Made by a program: the position numbers and the translations under genes. A stretch of DNA of 64,000 nucleotides from Streptomyces phaeolivaceus (GTDB lineage Bacteria > Actinomycetota > Actinomycetes > Streptomycetales > Streptomycetaceae): positions 2,480,001-2,544,000 of the forward strand of contig NZ_CP045096.1 of NCBI RefSeq assembly GCF_009184865.1. The letters run 5' to 3'. Below, piece after piece: positions 33,252-41,136 of this stretch. Position 1 is the stretch's first letter, and the number at the start of each line of letters is the position of its first letter. The notes below the pieces were generated by a model. That model saw only the letters and a list, made by a program, of their open reading frames with translations. It was not told the origin of the DNA and did not search any database.

Positions 33252-34280
33252 TTACCCGGTGGCCGGGGGCCAGGCGTCGCCCCAGTCGGTGTCGCGGGCC
33301 GCGCGGTAGAGGAGGCCGTGGCGTTTGGTGACGGTGGTCCGGGTGAGGGCGGGCTCGGTCTCGCAGAGGTCCAGCAGGACCTGGCCCTTGCGGATCTGGG
33401 GCCTGCGGACCACGCGGGAGGGGGCCGGGTCCGGAGGGAAGCGGGTGGCGGCGACGTAGCTGAACTTCTCGTCCTCGTACGGCAGGGAGCCGCCCTTGAC
33501 CTGGCGGTGCAGGGAGGAACGGCTGACCCGGGCCGAGAAGTGGCACCAGTCTTCACCGGGGACGATGGGGCAGGCGGCGCTGTGCGGGCAGGGGGCGGCG
33601 ATGTGGAACCCGGCGGCGACCAGCCGCTCCCGGGCCTCGATGACGCGGGCGTAGCCGTCGGGGGTGCCGGGTTCGATGATCACGACGGCCTGGGCGGCGG
33701 TCGCGGCGGCCTCCACCACGGCCGCGCGGTCGGTGGGGGTCAGCTCGCCGAGGACGTAGGAGACGGTGACGAGATCGGTGTCGGCGATGGTGAGCGCCGA
33801 TCCGATACGGGCGCGCTGCCACTCGGCGCCCTTCAGCTCCGGGTTCGCCGCGGCGATCTCCCGGCCGAGCGCGAGCGCCGGCTCCGCCCAGTCGAGCACG
33901 GTCACGGGCCGGGCACCCTCCCAGGTGGCGTTCACCGCCCAGGTCGCCGCGCCCGTGCCCCCGCCGACATCCACATGACCACCGGGCACCCAGCCGGGCA
34001 CCGCCGTCGCGAACGCCTCCAGCGCCGAGCACACCGCCTCGAACGTCGCCGGCATCCGGTACGCCGCGTACGCCACCACGTCCGCCCGGTCCCGCAGCAC
34101 GGGCGCGTCCGTCGGCGTCCGCCCCCGGTAGTTCGCGATCAGCCGCTCCACCGCCTGCGTGGCCGACTTGGGCGGCAGCCCGTCGAGCAGCCCGGCGAGC
34201 GCGGTGCGGAGGGTGGCGGAGGGGGTGGCGGAGGGGGTGGCGGAGGAGGCAGGGGAGGCGGGGGTGGCTGGGGCGTTCAC
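33252..34280 (-). CDS. Rsm22-family rRNA/ribosome-associated methyltransferase-like protein
   Basis: A 342-aa protein of the Rsm22 family, SAM-dependent methyltransferase-fold proteins linked to small-subunit assembly. The SAM site HVDVGGGTGAATW is near 101-113, with VTVLDWAE after it. The Rsm22 cysteine cluster CPHSAACPI and DWCHF lies near 228-243, followed by FSYVAATR. The N-terminus is expanded by SATPSAT repeats from a 12-bp tandem repeat near 34206-34250. The exact modification is unknown in bacteria. Confidence 0.85.
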   Translation of the reverse strand: MNAPATPASPASSATPSATPSATLRTALAGLLDGLPPKSATQAVERLIANYRGRTPTDAPVLRDRADVVAYAAYRMPATFEAVCSALEAFATAVPGWVPGGHVDVGGGTGAATWAVNATWEGARPVTVLDWAEPALALGREIAAANPELKGAEWQRARIGSALTIADTDLVTVSYVLGELTPTDRAAVVEAAATAAQAVVIIEPGTPDGYARVIEARERLVAAGFHIAAPCPHSAACPIVPGEDWCHFSARVSRSSLHRQVKGGSLPYEDEKFSYVAATRFPPDPAPSRVVRRPQIRKGQVLLDLCETEPALTRTTVTKRHGLLYRAARDTDWGDAWPPATG

Positions 34281-34370
34281 GGGGTGATTCTACGAGGGGG
34301 TGGGTCGGGGGCCGCCCGAGCGTACGGCTCCGGCCGGCGTCCCACACCGCCGTAGTCCCCAGCCGCCGTC

Positions 34371-35633
34371 TCATCTCCCCCGTATCGCCCGCGCCACCCG
34401 CGTCCCCGCCGCCGCTCGTGCCGCGTTGATCGGGGCGTGACGGCGGGGGTGGACCGCGTTGGTGAGGAGGATCAGGAAGGTGTCCGTGGCCTGGTCGAGG
34501 ACCAGGGAGGTGCCGGTGAAGCCGGTGTGGCCGGCCGCGCCCCGGCCCGCCAGTTCCCCCATGAACCAGGACTGGTCGAGGGCGAAGCCGAGGCCGGGCG
34601 GGGTGAGCATCAGCTCGACGAAGTCGGGGCCGAGGATGCGGGCGGGGCCGTAGGAGCCCCCGGCCAGCAGGGTGCGGCAGAAGACCGCCAGGTCACGCGC
34701 GGTGGAGAAGAGGCCCGCGTGGCCGGCCACGCCGCCGAGGGACCAGGCGTTCTCGTCGTGGACCTCGCCACGCACCATGCCCCGGTCCGCCTTCGCCCAG
34801 GGCCGGCGCTGGTCCTCCGTCGCGGCGGCGGCCGGGCAGGGGCCGAAGGTCGTCGACACCATGCCCAGGGGGTGGGTGATGCCGTCGCGGATCAGGACGT
34901 CGAGCGGGCGGCCGGTGAGGCGTTCCAGGACGTGCTGGAGGAGCAGGAGGTTCAGGTCGGAGTAGAGGTGGGCCCCGCCGGGGGGCGTCATCGGGGTCTG
35001 CGCGCGGAGCATCGCCAGCCGGGCCGCCGGGGACGGGCAGTCGTACAGCGGGAGTTCGGGGCGGAGCCCGGAGGTGTGGGTGAGCAGGTGGCGGACGGTG
35101 AGGCCGTGTGCGGCGGCGCCGGTGAAGTCGGGGAGGTACGCGGCCACCTTCGCGTCGATGCCGAGGGTGCCGCGCTCCAGCTGCTGGACGGCGGCCACGG
35201 CGGTGAACAGCTTGGTGAGGGAGGCCAGGTCGAAGGGGGTCTGGGGGGTCGCCGGGACGCGGGCGTCCGGCGGCAGTTCCCGTCCCCGGTCGGCGCGTTC
35301 GTCGTGGGCCTCGTAGCGGACCGCCCAGCCCGCCGCCTCCTCGACGGCGACGACGGGGCCGCGCCCGGCGAGGACCACGGCGGCGGGGGCCCGGGGCCGC
35401 TCCCCCTCCGTCAGCGCGCGCACGTCCCTGACGAGGCGGCGCAGTTCCTCGGGGTCGAGTCCGGCCCGTTCCGGGGTGTCCGTGCGCAGTCTCGGCGCGC
35501 TCAGCTCTCCGCTCCCTCCGTCTTCGAATCCGTCTTCGCAACCGCCGTCGAATCCGCCGTCGAATCCGCCGTCGTACTCACCGTCGTACCCACCGAAGTA
35601 CCCACTGCCGTACGCCTGTTCCAGGGACGGCAC
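34371..35633 (-). CDS. Beta-lactamase-class serine hydrolase
   Basis: A penicillin-binding-protein-like serine hydrolase (COG1680 type) with the SxxK motif in DLASLTKLFTA, a YSDLN motif for YxN and a late GHTGFTGTSL triad equivalent. There is no signal peptide. The start is uncertain: the conserved domain begins about LSAPRLRTDTPERAG, overlapping the stop of the upstream exporter. The in-frame candidates are GTG 35633 (420 aa, 133-bp overlap) and GTG 35423 (350 aa). Coordinates here use the longer one. It is probably co-transcribed with the exporter. It may act as an esterase, peptidase or amidase. Confidence 0.72.
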   Translation of the reverse strand: MPSLEQAYGSGYFGGYDGEYDGGFDGGFDGGCEDGFEDGGSGELSAPRLRTDTPERAGLDPEELRRLVRDVRALTEGERPRAPAAVVLAGRGPVVAVEEAAGWAVRYEAHDERADRGRELPPDARVPATPQTPFDLASLTKLFTAVAAVQQLERGTLGIDAKVAAYLPDFTGAAAHGLTVRHLLTHTSGLRPELPLYDCPSPAARLAMLRAQTPMTPPGGAHLYSDLNLLLLQHVLERLTGRPLDVLIRDGITHPLGMVSTTFGPCPAAAATEDQRRPWAKADRGMVRGEVHDENAWSLGGVAGHAGLFSTARDLAVFCRTLLAGGSYGPARILGPDFVELMLTPPGLGFALDQSWFMGELAGRGAAGHTGFTGTSLVLDQATDTFLILLTNAVHPRRHAPINAARAAAGTRVARAIRGR

Positions 35634-36907
35634 AGTGCCATGAAGCAGGCCGCGGCCACCAGTGTCGCGGCCAGTTGGACGACGGCCATGGGCACGGCGG
35701 TGTCCTCGCCCGCGACGCCGACCAGGGGGGACGCTATCGCGCCGATCAGGAAGGACGAGGTACCCAGCAGCGCCGACGCGGAACCCGCCGCGTGCCGGAC
35801 CCGCATCAGGGCGAGCGCCTGGGTGTTGGGGAGGGTGACACCCATCGCGGACATCAGTACGAAGAGGGCCACCGACACCGGGGCGAGACCGACCTCGCCG
35901 AAGACGCCGAGGGACATCAGCAGCAGCGCGGTCGCGGAGACGGCGACGATCGCGAGGCCCACCGCGAACACCTTGTCCAGGCTGACGCGGCCGACCAGGA
36001 TCTTGCCGTTGATCTGGCCGACGACGACGAGGCCGACGGAGTTGACGCCGAAGAGCAGGCTGAACGTCTGCGGGGAGGCGCCGTAGATCTCCTGGATCAC
36101 GAACGGGGAGGCGCTGATGTAGGCGAAGAGGGCGGCGAAGGCGAAGCCGCCGGCGAGCGTGTAGCCCATGAAGACCCGGTCGGTGAGCAGGCCGCGCATG
36201 GCGCCCAGGGTCTCGCTGATGCCGCCGCCGTGGCGTTCGGCGGGGGTGAGCGTCTCGGGGAGTCTCGCCCAGACGACCGCGAGGAGCGCGACACCGATTC
36301 CCGTGAGGAGGACGAAGACGCCCCGCCAGTCCGTGACACGGAGGATCTGACCGCCGATCAGGGGCGCGATGATCGGGGCCACCCCGGAGATCAGCATCAG
36401 GGTGGAGAAGAAGCGGGCCATCGCGTCGCCGTCGTACAGGTCGCGGACCACGGCTCGGGCGATCACGATCCCGGCCGAACCGGCGAGTCCCTGCACCAGA
36501 CGGAAGGCGATGAGGGTCTCGATGGTGGGGGCGAGGGCGCACAGCGCGGTGGCGACGATGTAGACGGCGAGACCGAGGAGCAGCGGGCGGCGGCGGCCGA
36601 AGCGGTCGCTCATGGGGCCGATCAGGAGCTGGCCGAGCGCCATGCCGGCGAGGCAGGCCGTGAGGGTGAGCTGGACCGTGGTGGCGGGGGCGTGCAGGGA
36701 GGTGGTGACCTCCGGCAGGGCCGGGAGGTACATGTCCATCGCGAGCGGCGGGGTGGCGGTGAGCCCGCCGAGGATGAGCGTGACGAGGAGGCCGGTGCGG
36801 CGCGGGGCGGTGGGGTTCGCCGGCGGCGCCTGTGGCCGCGCGGCCTCCCCCGTTGCCGTCGTGTCCGGCTCGGCCTGCGCCGAGCCCGGTATGTGCCCCT
36901 CGGGCAT
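35501..36907 (-). CDS. Bcr/CflA-family MFS drug exporter
   Basis: A 468-aa, 12-TM drug:H+ antiporter. Family marks: MDMYLPALPEV in TM1, GQLLIGPMSDRFGRRRPLL (motif A) and VQGLAGSAGIVIARAVVRDL. I chose the ATG giving MPEGHIPG because GGAGGGG lies just upstream; a GTG 30 bp earlier lacks an SD. The C-terminal tail is a low-complexity repeat (STADSTADST) from a 12-bp tandem repeat, overlapping the start region of the serine hydrolase. Bcr-type proteins export bicyclomycin, sulfonamides or amino acids; the substrate here is unknown. Confidence 0.86.
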   Translation of the reverse strand: MPEGHIPGSAQAEPDTTATGEAARPQAPPANPTAPRRTGLLVTLILGGLTATPPLAMDMYLPALPEVTTSLHAPATTVQLTLTACLAGMALGQLLIGPMSDRFGRRRPLLLGLAVYIVATALCALAPTIETLIAFRLVQGLAGSAGIVIARAVVRDLYDGDAMARFFSTLMLISGVAPIIAPLIGGQILRVTDWRGVFVLLTGIGVALLAVVWARLPETLTPAERHGGGISETLGAMRGLLTDRVFMGYTLAGGFAFAALFAYISASPFVIQEIYGASPQTFSLLFGVNSVGLVVVGQINGKILVGRVSLDKVFAVGLAIVAVSATALLLMSLGVFGEVGLAPVSVALFVLMSAMGVTLPNTQALALMRVRHAAGSASALLGTSSFLIGAIASPLVGVAGEDTAVPMAVVQLAATLVAAACFMALCRPWNRRTAVGTSVGTTVSTTADSTADSTAVAKTDSKTEGAES

Positions 36908-37006
36908 GTGCCCCTCCCTCTCCGTTCGGTCCGCCACCTATGCTCTCAGCTCGTACGACGTGGGCGGGGTCACAATCCCGCCCCGGGGCCGAGGACAGGG
37001 GTGGCG

Positions 37007-38104
37007 ATGTCGAACGACGGACGGCCGGACGACGGGCGGTCGAACGACGGACGGCCGGACGACGGGCGGTCGAACGACGGACCGGTGCGGTGGGGGATCC
37101 TGGCGACCGGAGGGATCGCCGCGGCCTTCACGGCCGACCTCGTCGACCTGCCGGACGCCGAGGTCGTGGCGGTGGCGTCGCGCAGCGAGGCCTCGGCGAA
37201 GACCTTCGCGGAACGGTTCGGGATACCGAGGGCGTACGGCGACTGGCGGGCGCTCGCCGAGGACACGGACGTGGACGTGGTGTACGTCGCCACTCCGCAC
37301 GCGGCGCACCGGGTGGCCGCCGGGATGTGTCTGGAGGCGGGGCGGAACGTGCTGTGCGAGAAGGCGTTCACGCTGAACGTACGGGAGGCGGAGGAGCTGG
37401 TCGCCCTGGCCCGGGACCGCGGGCGGTTCCTGATGGAGGCCATGTGGATGTACTGCAATCCGCTGGTGCGGCGGCTGACGGAGCTGGTGCGGGACGGCGC
37501 GATCGGTGAGGTGCGCACCGTGCAGGCCGACTTCGGGCTCGCGGGGCCCTTCCCGCCCTCGCACCGGCTGCGGGATCCGGCGCAGGGCGGGGGCGCGCTG
37601 CTCGACCTCGGGGTGTACCCGGTGTCGTTCGCGCAGCTGCTGCTCGGGGAGCCGTCGGACGTCACGGGCCGGGCGGTGCTCTCGGAGGAGGGTGTCGACC
37701 TCCAGACCGGCGCGCTGCTGTCCTGGGAGAGCGGTGCCATCGCCTCGCTGCACTGTTCCATCGTGGGCGGCACGGGCACGTCGGCCTCGGTGACCGGTTC
37801 CGAGGGCCGTATCGACATCCCGTCCGGGTTCTTCTTCCCGGAGGAGTTCGTCCTGCACCGCGACGGCCGCGACCCGCGGGTCTTCACCGCGGATCCGGCC
37901 GACGGGCCCCGCAACAGCCTCCGTCACGAGGCCGCCGAGGTGATGCGCGCCCTGCGCGTCGGTGAGACGGAGTCCCCGCTCGTCCCCCTCGACGGCACCC
38001 TCGCCGTGATGCGCACCTTGGACGCGGTCCGGGACCGTATCGGGGTGCGCTACCCCGGCGAGGAGCACCGCCTCGGTGAGGAGCCGGCGATCACGCCGGT
38101 GTGA
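37007..38104 (+). CDS. Gfo/Idh/MocA-family NAD(P)-dependent oxidoreductase
   Basis: A 365-aa dehydrogenase-type protein. The Rossmann motif GILATGGIAAAF follows a duplicated hydrophilic N-terminus (SNDGRPDDGR twice). CEKAFTLNVREAEEL, the usual catalytic lysine motif E-K-P/A, lies near 120-134, then the C-terminal alpha/beta domain (GGGALLDLGVYPV). Relatives oxidise sugars, inositols or trans-dihydrodiols. The start was taken at ATG 37007. It converges on phoD with a 14-bp overlap. Substrate unknown. Confidence 0.85.
   Translation: MSNDGRPDDGRSNDGRPDDGRSNDGPVRWGILATGGIAAAFTADLVDLPDAEVVAVASRSEASAKTFAERFGIPRAYGDWRALAEDTDVDVVYVATPHAAHRVAAGMCLEAGRNVLCEKAFTLNVREAEELVALARDRGRFLMEAMWMYCNPLVRRLTELVRDGAIGEVRTVQADFGLAGPFPPSHRLRDPAQGGGALLDLGVYPVSFAQLLLGEPSDVTGRAVLSEEGVDLQTGALLSWESGAIASLHCSIVGGTGTSASVTGSEGRIDIPSGFFFPEEFVLHRDGRDPRVFTADPADGPRNSLRHEAAEVMRALRVGETESPLVPLDGTLAVMRTLDAVRDRIGVRYPGEEHRLGEEPAITPV
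37010..37081 (+). repeat. 30-bp in-frame tandem repeat at the oxidoreductase start
   Basis: A 30-bp unit beginning TCGAACGACGGACGGCCGGA occurs twice with a partial third copy. It encodes the decapeptide SNDGRPDDGR twice and SNDGP at the start of the protein. Confidence 0.92.
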
Positions 38105-39752
38105 GCCCCGGCGCGCCCGCCTCGACCGCGAAGGACGCCACCGTGGAGATGCCGGCCCCGGTGGTCGTCACGTACGGCACGGCCTTGAAGTCGGCGCGGG
38201 CCGCCTCGCGGTCGAGGGCGACGGTGAGGTACCCCCGGCGGCCGTTGTAGAAGCGCATATGGGGGTTGGCGGTCATGTAGGTGTCCCAGTTGGCGGGCCT
38301 GTCCGAGCCGTTGCCGCCGCTGGAGATGGACGTGGCGACGAGTTCGGTGCCGACGGTGCGGGACGAGCGGTCGTCGAAGTCGCGTTTGATGTCGAAGGCG
38401 TAGCCGACGTGGACGTCGCCGGTGAGGACCATCAGGTTCTCGATACCGGCGGCGTCCGCGCCCGCGAGGAGGCGTTCGCGGGAGGCGGTGTAGCCGTCCC
38501 AGGCGTCCATCGCCACCCGGTAGACGTCGCCGACGGCGTTGCGGCGCTGGGAGAAGGTGACCTGCTGGGGGACGACGTTCCAGACCGCGTCGGACCGGTC
38601 CCACCCGTCCAGGAGCCAGCGTTCCTGTGTGCCACCGGTCATCGTGCGGGCGGGGTCGGCGGACTCCGGTCCCGGGATCTGCCAGCCGTCGCCCTGTGCC
38701 TGGTTGGAGCGGTACTGGCGGGTGTCGAGTATGTCGAACTGGGCGAGGCGGCCCCACCGGAAGCGGCGGTAGAGCTTCATGTCGGGCCCGTCGGGGCGCT
38801 GCGGACGGCGCAGCGGCTGGTTCTCCCAGTACGCGCGGTAGGCGGCGGCGCGGCGCAGCAGGAACTCCTCGGAGGGCTCGCCGCCGTCGGGGTGGTCACC
38901 GGCGTAGTTGTTCTCGGTCTCGTGGTCGTCCCAGGTGACGACGAAGGGGTGCGCGGCGTGGGCGGCCCGCTGGTCGGGGTCGGTCTTGTGGAGGGCGTAG
39001 CGCAGTCGGTAGTCCTCCAGGGTGACGGTCTCGTGGTTGAAGACGTCGGGCAGGACGCGGTCGGTGTAGTTGCGGGCGCCGCCGACGGAGTTCACGGCGT
39101 ACTCGTAGAGGTAGTCCCCGAGGTGGAAGACGACATCGATGTCCTCGTCCGCGAGGTGCTTGTAGGCGGTGTAGTGGCCCTGGTCGTACCGCTGGCAGGA
39201 GACGGCGGCGAAGGAGAGGCCGGTGGCGCCGGTCAGGTGGCCGCGAGCGGGGGCCGTGCGGGTGCGGCCGGTCTCGCTGATCCAGGTGCCGGTGCGGAAG
39301 CGGTAGTAGTAGACGCGTCCGGGGGCGAGGTGGCCGGCCTCGACATGGACCGTGTGGTGGAACTCGGGGTGGGCGGTGGCGGTGCCGCGTCTGACGACGC
39401 GTCGGAATCTCTCGTCCTGGGCCAACTCCCAGCGGACGGCGACCCGTTCGGCGGGCAGTCCGCCGTCGGCCTGGTACGGGGCCGGGGCGAGCCGGGTCCA
39501 CAGGAGCACGGAGGTGGACAGCGGGTCGCCGGAGGCCACGCCGAGGGTGAAGGGGTCCTCGGTGATCTGGCTCGGGTCGAGCGTGGCGGCGGCAGCGGCA
39601 CCGGCCGCGGGGAGGTTGGTGGCGAAGGCGAGCGCGGCGGCGGCTCCCGTGACGGTGAGGAAGCGGCGGCGATCGAAGTGCCGGGCGGCGGCACGGAGTT
39701 CGGATGCGTGGGACGAGTGGGTCCGCGTCGGCCCGTGGGCGGTGTGCGTCAT
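38091..39752 (-). CDS. phoD: Secreted alkaline phosphatase/phosphodiesterase PhoD
   Basis: A 553-aa Tat-exported enzyme of the PhoD family that releases phosphate outside the cell. The Tat signal DRRRFLTVTGAAAALAF is near 27-43. An N-terminal PhoD_N domain (about 60-165) precedes the metallophosphatase domain with SCQRYDQG (metal Cys), FHLGDYLYEY, TWDDHETENNY and TGDVHVGYAF, which provide the Fe/Ca ligands. It is usually induced by phosphate starvation through PhoP; a weak PHO-box-like repeat is upstream. It overlaps the convergent oxidoreductase gene by 14 bp. Confidence 0.93.
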   Translation of the reverse strand: MTHTAHGPTRTHSSHASELRAAARHFDRRRFLTVTGAAAALAFATNLPAAGAAAAATLDPSQITEDPFTLGVASGDPLSTSVLLWTRLAPAPYQADGGLPAERVAVRWELAQDERFRRVVRRGTATAHPEFHHTVHVEAGHLAPGRVYYYRFRTGTWISETGRTRTAPARGHLTGATGLSFAAVSCQRYDQGHYTAYKHLADEDIDVVFHLGDYLYEYAVNSVGGARNYTDRVLPDVFNHETVTLEDYRLRYALHKTDPDQRAAHAAHPFVVTWDDHETENNYAGDHPDGGEPSEEFLLRRAAAYRAYWENQPLRRPQRPDGPDMKLYRRFRWGRLAQFDILDTRQYRSNQAQGDGWQIPGPESADPARTMTGGTQERWLLDGWDRSDAVWNVVPQQVTFSQRRNAVGDVYRVAMDAWDGYTASRERLLAGADAAGIENLMVLTGDVHVGYAFDIKRDFDDRSSRTVGTELVATSISSGGNGSDRPANWDTYMTANPHMRFYNGRRGYLTVALDREAARADFKAVPYVTTTGAGISTVASFAVEAGAPGLTPA

Positions 39753-39828
39753 CTGGCCCTCTGCTGAAGGTAGTTGTGCAAGTTATCGGAGTGGCCAGGT
39801 TGGACGATCTTCTGTCGCGTCCACAACA

Positions 39829-39850
39829 CCCAGATGGCGGACGGATGAGT
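39829..39850 (-). promoter_or_regulatory. Possible PHO box upstream of phoD
   Basis: On the minus strand two 11-bp units, ACTCATCCGTC and CGCCATCTGGG, loosely resemble the PhoP direct repeat (GTTCACCCGGC type), about 77-98 bp before the phoD start. The match is weak and read by eye; position and gene are what support it. Confidence 0.3.
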
Positions 39851-39910
39851 TCCGCATGATGGGCCCCACCTGCGCGGTCGAGCACGCGCCCTCCCTTACG
39901 CTGCGAGGCC

Positions 39911-40690
39911 ATGAACGCTATGCGAACCAAGATCGCGATCGTGACAGGCGCGGGCTCCGGCATCGGCCGTGCCGTGGCCGTGGAACTGCTGCGCACCGGC
40001 TGGTCGGTGGCGCTGGCCGGCCGCCGCGAGGACCGGCTCGCCGGGACGGCGGCGGAGGCGGGCGCCCGCCTCCCTGGGGGCGGGTCCCCGGAAGCCCTGT
40101 GCGTCCGTACGGACGTCTCCCGGCCCGGTGACGTGGACGCGCTCCTCGCCGCCGTGCGCGACCGGTTCGGGCGGCTGGACCTGCTGTTCAACAACGCGGG
40201 CACGTTCGGGCCGGGCGGGGTGCCGGTGGAGGAGCTGGACTACGCGGCCTGGCGGCACGTGGTGGACACCAACCTCAACGGAGCGTTCCTGTGCGCGCAG
40301 GCGGCGTACCGCCAGATGAAGGACCAGGACCCGCGGGGCGGCCGGATCATCAACAACGGCTCCATCTCCGCGCACACCCCCCGCCCGCACTCCGTCGCCT
40401 ACACCGCGACCAAGCACGCCCTGACCGGTCTCACCAAGTCCCTCTCCCTGGACGGCCGCCCGTACGGCATCGCCGTCGGCCAGATCGACATCGGCAACGC
40501 GGCGACGGACATGACGGAACGCATGGCGAAGGGCGTCCCCCAGGCCAACGGCCAACTCCTGCCCGAGCCGGTGATGGACGTGACGGACGTCGCCCGGACC
40601 GTCCGTCACATGGCGGAACTGCCACTGGAGGCGAACGTGCAGTTCGCGACGGTGATGGCGACGACGATGCCGTACGTGGGGCGGGGCTGA
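39911..40690 (+). CDS. Short-chain dehydrogenase/reductase
   Basis: A 259-aa classical SDR with the TGAGSGIG cofactor site near 12-19, NNAG near 95, catalytic Ser in [10 protein letters not shown] and the YTATKHAL Tyr-Lys pair (YxxxK) near 160. Basic ARRREDR after strand two suggests NADP. The enzyme oxidises or reduces a carbonyl/alcohol of unknown identity. It is divergent from phoD. A 7-bp hairpin at 40733-40749 follows. Confidence 0.88.
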   Translation: MNAMRTKIAIVTGAGSGIGRAVAVELLRTGWSVALAGRREDRLAGTAAEAGARLPGGGSPEALCVRTDVSRPGDVDALLAAVRDRFGRLDLLFNNAGTFGPGGVPVEELDYAAWRHVVDTNLNGAFLCAQAAYRQMKDQDPRGGRIINNGSISAHTPRPHSVAYTATKHALTGLTKSLSLDGRPYGIAVGQIDIGNAATDMTERMAKGVPQANGQLLPEPVMDVTDVARTVRHMAELPLEANVQFATVMATTMPYVGRG

Positions 40691-40732
40691 GCCGGTCGCG
40701 GCGGGATTCGTCCACGACTCAACCTGCACAAA

Positions 40733-40749
40733 CGGAGGGCTCCCCTCCG
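40733..40749 (+). terminator. Hairpin downstream of the SDR gene
   Basis: CGGAGGG-CTC-CCCTCCG, a 7-bp perfect stem with a 3-nt loop, 43 bp after the stop codon and without a T-tract. Confidence 0.5.
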
Positions 40750-40817
40750 GTCCATTCGGGCACGTGGGAGGCATATGCTCAGGACTCGTCTCCACGAGAG
40801 CTTCACACTTGGAGGCG

Positions 40818-40904
40818 ATGGCTTCCGTGGCCAACCCGAGGGGGGTGGCGGCAGCCGTTCCGTGGCCCGGAAGGGGGCGGACCTCGCGAGGGACCGCGAG
40901 GTAA
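40818..40904 (+). CDS. Putative 28-codon leader peptide (uORF) upstream of the MacB-like operon
   Basis: An ATG with GGAGG 2 bp upstream (spacing short) opens a 28-codon frame, MASVANPRGVAAAVPWPGRG then TSRGTAR, ending in TAA. The frame runs through the left arm of a 16-bp inverted repeat and stops in the right arm of an inner 8-bp hairpin. This is the geometry expected if ribosome position controlled folding. It lies 233 bp before the ABC permease gene. There is no direct evidence that it is translated, and GC-rich chance ORFs are common. Confidence 0.3.
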   Translation: MASVANPRGVAAAVPWPGRGRTSRGTAR

Positions 40905-40928
40905 GCACCGGACCACGGAACGGCTGCC
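40850..40928. promoter_or_regulatory. Large inverted repeat with nested hairpin ahead of the MacB-like genes
   Basis: GGCAGCCGTTCCGTGG (40850-40865) pairs perfectly with CCACGGAACGGCTGCC (40913-40928). Inside, ACCTCGCG (40881-40888) pairs with CGCGAGGT (40895-40902). The 40691-41136 interval has no annotated gene apart from the possible uORF. The fold could be an attenuator or another structured RNA. Confidence 0.6.
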
Positions 40929-41069
40929 CGCCGACATCCGCTTCTCCGGCCGGTATCCAAGCCGCGGTTCCTGGCAATGGCCCATGAGTGGCTCAGGAAT
41001 GCGCTGTCTTATCGAAATCTGATCCCGGGCGCCGATTTCTCAGGCCTCACACATTCCTTACTCAGGACC

Positions 41070-41130
41070 CCTCAAAGGTTCCTCCCTAGCTTGTGACCGC
41101 GCCCACAGCGGGCGCCAAGAACCTTTGAGG
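41070..41130. promoter_or_regulatory. 12-bp inverted repeat reaching the SD of the MacB-like permease
   Basis: CCTCAAAGGTTC (41070-41081) and GAACCTTTGAGG (41119-41130) are perfect complements, 37 bp apart. The right arm contains the start of the ribosome binding site GAGGAA (41127-41132). If both arms are transcribed the SD would be masked; alternatively the arms are protein-binding half-sites around a TAGCTT -10 candidate (41087-41092). Confidence 0.6.
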
Positions 41131-41136
41131 AACGGG

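Noticed and set aside
40850..40928. Known riboswitch (c-di-AMP, cobalamin) or RNase P/tmRNA
   Set aside because: The conserved core sequences of these RNAs are not seen; only the stems are clear.
40775..40987. 70-codon open frame in the MacB leader
   Set aside because: Composition looks non-coding and no SD is near its start; the shorter uORF at 40818 has better placement.
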